NCBI GenBank assembly: GCA_009773455.1
Contig: WSXU01000009.1
Coordinates: forward strand, 1-64,000
DNA: 64,000 nt
Reading direction: 5' to 3'
From: Bacteroidota bacterium
GTDB lineage: Bacteria; Bacteroidota; Bacteroidia; Bacteroidales; Lentimicrobiaceae
Shown: one piece after another, positions 16,136-24,300 of the stretch
How the letters are laid out: every line of letters starts with the position of its first letter
How positions within the stretch are numbered: position 1 is the stretch's first letter
Notes under the pieces: model-generated
Told to the model about the DNA's origin: nothing
The model's database searches: none
What the model saw: only the letters and a program-made list of their open reading frames with translations
Made by a program: the position numbers and the translations under genes

Positions 16136-17839
16136 ATGAGAAAATATCTGAACAGAACGATTCTGAGAGCCATCGCAGTGCCTTTTCTTGCCTTTACTAT
16201 GCTGACATTCACTGTTACCAGCTGCACCAAGGAGGAAATCAATGATATCCTGAGCGAAATCCTGGTTCAGGCCCTTGCCAGCTGGAATGCGGAGGACGAG
16301 CAACTCGATGAAATTCCTCAGGACCTCGACATCAATGATAACACCGGCAATCTTCCGTCAAGTGTTGATCTCGGGGACAAATTCCCCCCCATCGGTGATC
16401 AGGGTGAATATGGAACCTGTGTTGCCTGGGCTGTCGGTTATAATCTGAAGACAGCATTGAACGGAATCGACAACCAGTGGACAGCCAGCCAGCTGGCACA
16501 GGCATCCAACCAGACCAGTCCGAAGGACATTTTCTGGGCTATCCCATCGGCTGAGAAAGGGACCGATTGTAACGGAACCCAGTTTGAATCGGCCATGGAT
16601 ATGCTGATCAGCCGGGGCGGCGCATCATTGGCAACCGTCCCCTATTCCGGCCTTGGCGACTGCAGCCAGACTCCGGATCAAAGCTGGACACAGGATGCTT
16701 CTGACAACAGATTGGTGAATTACCGAAAGATTGCCGACCAGAACAACAGTGCTTCCATGACTGTGGCAAATTTCAAGGCGTACCTGGCGGAAGGAAGGCC
16801 GGTTGCCATCGGTGCCCGGCTCGGTGACCGTTTTATGCGATGGAACAGCGATGCTGTGATTGATTATGATACTTATCAGAATCCCGGAATGCAACATGCC
16901 TACCATGCCATGGTCCTTGCCGGATATGACGACACCAGGGGAGCCTTCAAGGTCATCAACACCTGGGGAAATACATGGGGAAATGCCGGTATCATATGGG
17001 TAGATTATGACTTCTTTGTCAGCAGTTTCTGCTTTGCTGCCTTTGTTGCCCAGAATAAATCCGACGTAAACGTTTCGGGAGGCGAGGTTGGCTCAGGTGA
17101 CATCGTTTCAGGGCTGGATGTCCTTGCCTGGAACCTTGTTGACGAAGACAATCCTACGTCAACGGATCCGCTCGACCGCCAGATCACCTACAATGTATTC
17201 AATTCAGGTACACAAACCGTTCAGTCATCGAGCAGGTGGAGTATTCTCTATATGTTCTACAATGCTTACGATGCCAACGATTACGAAATCCTGATCCATG
17301 ATTATTACACCGATGAATTCAGTACAACACCCGGAGACAATGCTTATTGGGAAAACGGTTACGGCACTGCCGGAAGCTGGTGGAACTACATTGATGTCCC
17401 TTCAGGAAAGAGTGTTGCGGCTGCACTTTACAATGTTGATGAGGCAGACTTCCTCTTCAATTATACCATGCCTTCAACCATCAACGGTAAATACTACCTG
17501 GTGCTGGTTGCCGACGGGTTTGATGACCTGGCCGAGGAAAATGAAGATAATAACTTCTTTTTCTATAGCACTGCCGATGGTAAACCCTTTGAGTTTATAA
17601 ACGGAATCATTCAGGAAGGGACCCGCAGCAAAAGGGCCGTAACCGGCAAACAACCTACCCTTTTCCAGAACACTGAAACACAGACACCGGTCAGCAAAAC
17701 CAATGTAAACACTTACTCGCCACAGGAGATCATGAAACTGGTTGAGCACAAAAAGAAAACCGGAGAACTGCAGCAGAAGGTTCTTAAGTATAAGTTTAAG
17801 CACATGATAGATCAACAGCAGAAAAGAAAAGCCAACTGA
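16136..17839 (+). CDS. Papain-family (C1) cysteine protease lipoprotein
   Basis: A 567-residue exported protease. The leader ends in 'TFTVTSC', giving a lipidated Cys30. The C1 catalytic set is visible: Gln89 and Cys95 in 'GDQGEYGTCVAWAV', His257 in 'QHAYHAMVLAGYDD', and Asn275 in 'VINTWGNTWGNAG'. A region after about residue 330 ('VFNSGTQTVQSSSRWSILY', 'YYLVLVADGFDDLAEENEDN') resembles a CARDB-type beta-sandwich used for adhesion or substrate contact. The lysine-rich tail may be a spacer. Cys replaces the usual CxSCWAF pattern by GTCVAWA, as in bacterial members. It is probably a surface-anchored protease, co-transcribed with the upstream beta-helix lipoprotein. Confidence 0.9.
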   Translation: MRKYLNRTILRAIAVPFLAFTMLTFTVTSCTKEEINDILSEILVQALASWNAEDEQLDEIPQDLDINDNTGNLPSSVDLGDKFPPIGDQGEYGTCVAWAVGYNLKTALNGIDNQWTASQLAQASNQTSPKDIFWAIPSAEKGTDCNGTQFESAMDMLISRGGASLATVPYSGLGDCSQTPDQSWTQDASDNRLVNYRKIADQNNSASMTVANFKAYLAEGRPVAIGARLGDRFMRWNSDAVIDYDTYQNPGMQHAYHAMVLAGYDDTRGAFKVINTWGNTWGNAGIIWVDYDFFVSSFCFAAFVAQNKSDVNVSGGEVGSGDIVSGLDVLAWNLVDEDNPTSTDPLDRQITYNVFNSGTQTVQSSSRWSILYMFYNAYDANDYEILIHDYYTDEFSTTPGDNAYWENGYGTAGSWWNYIDVPSGKSVAAALYNVDEADFLFNYTMPSTINGKYYLVLVADGFDDLAEENEDNNFFFYSTADGKPFEFINGIIQEGTRSKRAVTGKQPTLFQNTETQTPVSKTNVNTYSPQEIMKLVEHKKKTGELQQKVLKYKFKHMIDQQQKRKAN

Positions 17840-17955
17840 TTACAAAAGTGACACAGATTGCAATCAATTCGCATTGATATTTTCAATAATCAGGTAAATT
17901 GCAACAATTTCTGATTCAGGATTTTTACGAATAAAGTGCTTATTATCATATTTAT

Positions 17956-18000
17956 AATCCGGTCAGAACCGTGGAGATAATCCGTGGTTCCGACCGGATT
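17956..18000. terminator. Large hairpin, probable terminator of the protease operon
   Basis: AATCCGGTCAGAACC (17956-17970) pairs with GGTTCCGACCGGATT (17986-18000) at 14 of 15 positions, around a 15-base loop. The right flank is TACATTTT, a poor T-tract. It is located 116 bases after the protease stop. Confidence 0.55.
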
Positions 18001-18257
18001 ACATTTTATCGGGATTGAGCTGGAAGATCAACTGTTATATTTAAATCTCTGGCTGATGGAAATGTCTTTTTCGAGGGCAAGACCAGCTTTTAAAATTCTT
18101 TTGTGAACATTGATTCACAAAGCTGAGGCATCTTCAGAATTTTATTCATCATGACGGAAGCTGAAAAAAATCCTGATTGAGCCAATATACAGTAATGTAA
18201 TTACTTACAAGTACCAGGTTCTTTTCAAAAAGCGACATATACAGGTTAAAATTTGAT

Positions 18258-18265
18258 TATATTTG
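18258..18265 (+). promoter_or_regulatory. Possible -7 box (TATATTTG) far upstream of the CheB/CheR gene
   Basis: An exact TAnnTTTG match, 288 bases before the ATG at 18553. If used, it would give a long leader or serve a short unannotated transcript. There is no -33 partner at normal spacing. Confidence 0.25.
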
Positions 18266-18552
18266 ATATACCGGCTGTATCGGTATTTTTACTGATGCAT
18301 GCTGAAATTGGTTAATTTTTGACTGTGATTGAACACTTGAACAATTCATGGTTAAAAAAGTCGATATTTGAGTTACCATTTCCTGACAGCTTCTTAAATT
18401 GTTGATTATCTGAAGATAATAACAGTGGCAAAAGAATCAGAATTTTATTGAAATTGATGTTTGTAACCTGAATGAATCGGGCAGGAAGTGTTATTATGAA
18501 TAGAATAAGCCTGCTTGTTAAGTCATAAAATGAAGTTGACAAATTATGAAAC

Positions 18553-21183
18553 ATGAAAAAAGGAACAATTAAAAAAGAATATACTGTTTCTAACCCAGTA
18601 GAAAGGAAAATTCCGGCTTCATCATATTTTCCGATTGTTGGCATCGGAGCATCGGCAGGTGGATTAGAAGCATTGGAACAGTTCTTTCAGAATGTACCGA
18701 AAAATTGCGGGCTTGCCTTCGTGGTTATTCAGCATCTCGACCCAAACCATGTGGGTATTATGCCTGAGCTTTTACAGCGGATAACCCTTATGAAAGTAAT
18801 CCAGGTCACCGACCAACTGAAGGTACTGCCAAATCATGTGTATGTAATTCCACCAAACAAAAGCATGTCGGTCCTCAACGGCTATCTGTATTTATTTGAA
18901 CCTGTTGAATTGCGCGGACTGAGACTTCCTGTTGATTATTTTTTCCGTTCACTGGCCGAGGACCAGAACGAAAAAAGCATTGGGGTAATTCTTTCAGGAA
19001 TGGGTTCTGACGGAAGTTTGGGATTGAAAGCAATAAAAGAGAAGAACGGAATTGTTGCGATTCAGGACCCTTTAACAGCAAAATTCGATGGCATGCCACA
19101 AAGTGCTGTAAATTCTGTAATTGTTGATATTATAGCATCGGCTGGCGAAATCCCGGCAAAATTGATTACGTTGCTGAAAATTAGTCCTGCATCTGTTCAG
19201 AAAACCGAAATTGATGACAAAAGCAAAAGCAACCTCGAAAAAATTATTATTCTTTTACGGTCTCAGACCGGACACGATTTTTCGTTGTATAAAAAAAATA
19301 CCCTGTTCCGTCGTATAGAAAGGCGAATGAACGTGCATCAGATTAATAAAATTGCCAACTACGTTCGGTTTTTGCAGGAAAATCCCAATGAGTTGGATAT
19401 TCTTTTTAAAGAGTTGTTAATTGGCGTAACAAATTTCTTCAGGGATCCGGTTGTGTGGGATAACATCAGAGATAAGGTTCTTCCCAATTTATTTAAACAA
19501 CTTCCAAACGGTCATATTTTCCGTGCATGGAGCACAGGCTGTTCCACCGGAGAAGAAGCATATTCACTCGCCATTGTTTTTAAGGAAGCTTACGAAAAAG
19601 TAAAACAAAGTAAAAACTTCACACTACAAGTATTTGCCACAGACATTGACAGCGATGCCATAGAGATAGCCAGGAGAGGATTTTTCAATCATAACATTAT
19701 TTCCGATGTTTTACCCGAAAGGATAAGTCAGTTTTTCGTAAAAGACGAAAACGGGTTTCGCATTAACAACAGCATACGCGAAATGGTGGTCTTTGCTCCG
19801 CACAATGTCATTAAAGACCCGCCATTCACCAAACTGGACCTTCTTCTGTGCCGGAATCTGTTGATTTACATGGAACCGGAATTACAGAAAAAACTGATGA
19901 ATCTATTTCATTACAGCCTGAATGCCGGCGGTGTAATGATACTTGGCAGCGCTGAGAATGAAAACTCCCACAGCAACCAATTTATACCAATTGATTCGAA
20001 ACTGAAAATTTATAATCGTTCTGTAACTCCGGTAACCACTGAATTATTTGATATTCCAAGTTCATTTACACCTTCAAAGAAAATAATTACAACTAAAATG
20101 AAACCTGTCAAAACCATTGATAATATTCAATCTCTTGCCAACCAGGTCTTATTGCAACGCTTTGCACCTGCCAGTGTACTGATAAACGGGGATGGTGACA
20201 TTTTATACATTACAGGCCGGACAGGCAGCTATCTGGAACCGGCTGCCGGCAAAGCAAACTGGAATATTTATGCCATGGCACGCGAAGGTTTGAGCAACGA
20301 ACTGCCCGGCGCCATCCGCAAAGCAAAGCAGGATTATGAACCGGTGAAACTGCACCACATTAAAGTCGGAACAAACGGAGGTACCCAGATTGTTGACGTT
20401 ACACTTCAGTTGATCGAAAAACCTGAAGCAATCAAAGGAACCATCATGATGGTTTTTTATGATGTGGCCAGTATTCCGAAAACAACAAAAAGGAAATCAC
20501 AAAAGGGAAACAATTCTTCAACCATTCGTGAACAGGAACTGGAGCTGGAACTGCAACGTGCCAATGAAGAACTACAAAGCACACGCGAAGAAATGCAAAC
20601 CACCCAGGAAGAGCTGAAATCAACCAACGAAGAAATGCAATCGACCAACGAAGAATTGCAGTCAACCAATGAGGAATTAACCACATCGAAGGAAGAGATG
20701 CAAAGTCTGAACGAAGAACTTCAAACCGTAAATGTTGAGTTGCAAAGTAAGATAACCGATTTTATGGTTGCAAACAACGACATGAAGAATCTGTTGAACA
20801 GCACCGATATTGCAACATTATTCCTCGACAAAGAACTAAACATACGCCGGTTTACTGATCAAATAACAAAATTATTCAAACTTCGGCAGACCGACATAGG
20901 CAGGCCATTTACCGATATGGTTACCGATTTGCAATATCCTGATATAAAAGCTCATGCCAACGAAGTTTTGCGAACACTTATTTTTAAAGAAACCAGCATT
21001 TCAACCAATGACCAGCGTTGGTTTACAGTTCGCATCATGCCATACCGCACCTTCGACGACCACATTGACGGGCTGGTGATTACTTTTATTGATATTACTG
21101 AAGCCAAAAAGCTGGAAGCCGAACTCAATAAAACTATCGCAGTACTTCATGAACATAAACTTTACAAAAATGAAAAAAATTGA
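18553..21183 (+). CDS. CheB-CheR-PAS fusion signalling protein
   Basis: An 876-residue chemosensory-type fusion. The CheB methylesterase domain (about residues 25-215) has the triad Ser34 in 'IGASAGG', His61 in 'QHLDP' and Asp153 in 'GMGSDGS'. The CheR methyltransferase domain (about 228-490) has 'GVTNFFRDP' and the SAM-binding 'WSTGCSTGEEAYSLA' near 327. A long coiled coil (about 656-736) is built of near-repeats of 'ELQSTNEE'. A PAS domain ends the protein. Many relatives continue into a histidine kinase; this one stops after PAS and the kinase is the next gene. No methyl-accepting receptor is in the window, so the target of modification is unknown. The gene is AT-richer than its neighbours. 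Confidence 0.93.
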   Translation: MKKGTIKKEYTVSNPVERKIPASSYFPIVGIGASAGGLEALEQFFQNVPKNCGLAFVVIQHLDPNHVGIMPELLQRITLMKVIQVTDQLKVLPNHVYVIPPNKSMSVLNGYLYLFEPVELRGLRLPVDYFFRSLAEDQNEKSIGVILSGMGSDGSLGLKAIKEKNGIVAIQDPLTAKFDGMPQSAVNSVIVDIIASAGEIPAKLITLLKISPASVQKTEIDDKSKSNLEKIIILLRSQTGHDFSLYKKNTLFRRIERRMNVHQINKIANYVRFLQENPNELDILFKELLIGVTNFFRDPVVWDNIRDKVLPNLFKQLPNGHIFRAWSTGCSTGEEAYSLAIVFKEAYEKVKQSKNFTLQVFATDIDSDAIEIARRGFFNHNIISDVLPERISQFFVKDENGFRINNSIREMVVFAPHNVIKDPPFTKLDLLLCRNLLIYMEPELQKKLMNLFHYSLNAGGVMILGSAENENSHSNQFIPIDSKLKIYNRSVTPVTTELFDIPSSFTPSKKIITTKMKPVKTIDNIQSLANQVLLQRFAPASVLINGDGDILYITGRTGSYLEPAAGKANWNIYAMAREGLSNELPGAIRKAKQDYEPVKLHHIKVGTNGGTQIVDVTLQLIEKPEAIKGTIMMVFYDVASIPKTTKRKSQKGNNSSTIREQELELELQRANEELQSTREEMQTTQEELKSTNEEMQSTNEELQSTNEELTTSKEEMQSLNEELQTVNVELQSKITDFMVANNDMKNLLNSTDIATLFLDKELNIRRFTDQITKLFKLRQTDIGRPFTDMVTDLQYPDIKAHANEVLRTLIFKETSISTNDQRWFTVRIMPYRTFDDHIDGLVITFIDITEAKKLEAELNKTIAVLHEHKLYKNEKN

Positions 21184-21217
21184 AACGTAGAAAAGATTGG
21201 AGCGCGGATGAAGATGG

Positions 21218-21314
21218 GACGCGGATTTCGCGGATGCAGGCAGCGCGGATGAACGCTGATTAAATTAATTAAATCCGTTTTTATCCGCGTTGTAAATCTG
21301 CGAGATCCGCGTGC
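21218..21314. repeat. Large imperfect palindromic intergenic repeat
   Basis: The left arm (21218-21262) contains three GCGGAT words. The right arm (21271-21314) is its imperfect reverse complement, roughly three quarters of positions pairing, including ACGCGGATTTCGC against GCGAGATCCGCGT. An AT-rich centre separates them. The element fills the 149-base gap between two co-directional signalling genes. It resembles the dispersed GCGGAT-type palindromes of Bacteroidota chromosomes and could act as an mRNA hairpin. Confidence 0.65.
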
Positions 21315-21362
21315 TAATGGCATTCCGGAAAAATGGCATTCAAAAACACTAAAGTTAAATCG

Positions 21363-24300
21363 ATGAAAAAGCAAGTCCAACCTTTATCCGATGCTGCAAC
21401 TCTTCGCAAAAAGGCAGAAGAACAGCTGAAAATGCGTGGTGAAGTAAGATACACCATTTCTCCGGCAGAAAGCGACTTGCTGAAACTAATTCACGAACTT
21501 GAGGTGCACCAGATTGAACTGGAACTTCAGAATGAAGAGCTTATTTTAACAAAGGAAATGGCTGAACTGGCTGAGGAAAAATATACTGAATTGTATGATT
21601 TTGCTCCTTCCGGCTATATTTCACTTTTAAAAAACGGCACAATTTCGGAACTTAATTTTGCTGCCGCCCGAATGCTTGGCAAGGAACGTATTCACCTTGT
21701 CACAAAGCAGTTTGATTTATTCATCACAGCAAATACACGCCCTGCATTTAATGCCTTCTTTCAACGTGTTTTTATCAGTAAAATCAAACAGACCTGCGAA
21801 ATAACAATCGCAACAGAAGGTCAGTTACCGTTACATGTTAGTATAAATGGAATTGTGAGCCAGAATGGCGGGTTTTGTCTGTTAACCTTAACTGATATTA
21901 CTGAAAGTAAAAAGTCCGCTATAAATCTTTTTGAAGCCAAAGTGCATGCCGAAGAAAGTGAAACCAGATTCAGAAATTATATTCAAAGTTCGCCTACAGC
22001 TGCCTTCCTGGTTGATCAAAATGGAAAATACAATTTTGCCAACCACTCCGCCTGTTTATTACTCGGATATACTGAGGAAGAAATGCTTCAGTTGTCAGTT
22101 TTTGATATAGTTAAAACTGATATCAATGAAAAGGACACAAGTTTCAGCCGACTAAAGCACAAAGGAGAGATACGGAATGTTGAAAAAATAATGTACAGAA
22201 AAGATGGCCAGGCGATTGATGTTATTTTGGATGCAAAAAAATTGTCAGAAAACGAATATATTGGATTTGTTATAGATATCAGTGAGCGCAAACGGGCAGA
22301 AGCAGCATTGCGTGAGAGTGAGGAAAAATACCGCGTTCTTTTCAGCACTTTCCCTCTGGGGATTACCATATCCGACTCGTCGGGTAATATTGTGGAAAGT
22401 AACTCCCGTGCGGCTGAATTATTGGGCGTTTCCAAAGAGGAACACGAAGCCCGGCGCATTGACGGGGAGCAATGGCGCATCATTCGGCCTGATGGAACGC
22501 CCATGCCGGTTGAGGAATATGCTTCTACCCTTGCATTAAAAGGGAACCGGCTCGTGGAAAATGTAGAAATGGGCATAGTAAAGCAGAATGAGGAAATAAC
22601 CTGGCTCAACGTTTCGGCTGCACCACTACTTCTTGAAAATTATGGCACAGCAATCACTTACAGCGACATATCCGGGCGCAGGAAAATGGAAAATGCCCTG
22701 CTTGAAAACGAGGAAAGACTGCGACTTGCGCTTAAGGCCACCAACGATGTTGTCTGGGACTGGGATATTGTAAACGACACACAACGATGGAATGAGGCTG
22801 GAAAAAAAGTTTTCGGCTGGAATGAAATTGTGGATGGTACAGTTAACGCTGCCTGGTGGACTGAACGGATTCATCCCGATGACCTGAAAAGAGTGGAAAC
22901 AGGATTTAATGCAGCAATGCATAATAAGACGGATATCCACTGGCAGGATGAATATCGTTTCAGAAAATCTGACGGCACATACTCCGATGTGCTTGACCGT
23001 GGTTATATGCTGCGCGACAATCAAGGGAAAGCCATCCGTATGATTGGCGCAATGCTGGATATTACTGCACGCAAGCAGGCGGAACAGGAACTGAAACGCA
23101 TCGAATGGCTGCTGACAAGCAGGCCACAACTATCGGAACCAAGGGAAGAAAAATATATGACGCCATACGGCGACCTGGTTGCACTTAACACCTGCCGGTT
23201 CATTCTTGACTCAGTTGGCAGACAAACGCTGACCGACATCGTGGGCGACTACCTTAACCTGCTCGACACCTCAGCTGCAGTTTATGAGAAAAACGGTGAT
23301 TATGCCCTGGGCATCTTCTCATCAGGTTGGTGTCGGTTTATGGATGCCGCTTCGCGCTCGGTATGCTGCACCGACGATAACCGCGAAGCACTGGAATGCG
23401 GAAGCTGGCATTGTCATGAATCCTGTTGGACGCGGGCCTCTTTGACTGCCATCGAAACAGGACTACCGGCTGACATTGATTGCGATGGAGGCATCCATCT
23501 GTTCGCCGTGCCGATACAGATTGGTGATGAAATCGTTGGCGTGATCAATTTAGGATATGGTGACCCGCCACGCGACGAAACAAAACTCATGGAACTAGCC
23601 ACCCTTTATCAGGTAAGTTACGAAGAGTTGCGCACCCATGCGATGAACTACGAATCGCGCCCGCCATATATTGTAGATCTGGCGAAACAACGGCTGATGG
23701 CCTCTGCCCGCCTGATCGGCGAGATCATCGAGCGCAAAATGGCAGAAAAAGAACTGATTAAAAGCGAAGAACGATATGCGCTGGTTATCGAAGCTTCGGA
23801 ACAGGGAATATGGGATTGGAATGTTGAAACCAATGAAGTTTTTTACTCTGAACAGTGGAAAAAACAAATTGGATATAATAAACATGAATTGAAAAACGAA
23901 TTTGATACCTGGGTCGAGCACCTTCACCCCGATGAAAAGGAGTACTGCCAGAATGCAGTCTCTTCTTACCTCAGGCATCCTGTTGAACATTTTATACTGG
24001 AATTCAGGTTTCGGCATAAAGACGGAAGTTATCGCTGGATACACAATAAAGCAGCTTCATTGAAGAATAATGAAGGGAAGGTTATCCGTTTGTTTGGCAC
24101 CCATACTGATATTACAGAGAGCAAACTATCCGAAGCCATATTTAAGGACATCGTTGAAAAAAATCCGATGTCGATTCAGATCCTTGACATGGATGGTTAT
24201 CCGATTCAGATAAATCCGGCGCATACCAGACTGTTTGGGGTTGAACTTCCTTCCGGATACTCTGTTCTAAAAGACCCGCAGTTACTGTTAAAGGGATTTG

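Larger units (their letters stand above)
17840..18552. other. Long intergenic region, 713 bases
   Basis: It contains the strong hairpin at 17956-18000 and a TATATTTG box at 18258-18265, almost 290 bases before the next start. A 110-residue minus-strand frame (18312-18644) overlaps the next gene and has no coding character. The remainder is AT-rich with no recognisable gene; an unannotated small RNA or long leader is possible. Confidence 0.4.

Noticed and set aside
20444..20686. Two minus-strand frames with serine- or tryptophan-rich repeats
   Set aside because: They are antisense images of the repetitive coiled-coil part of the CheB-CheR-PAS gene; the repeats come from the plus-strand heptads.
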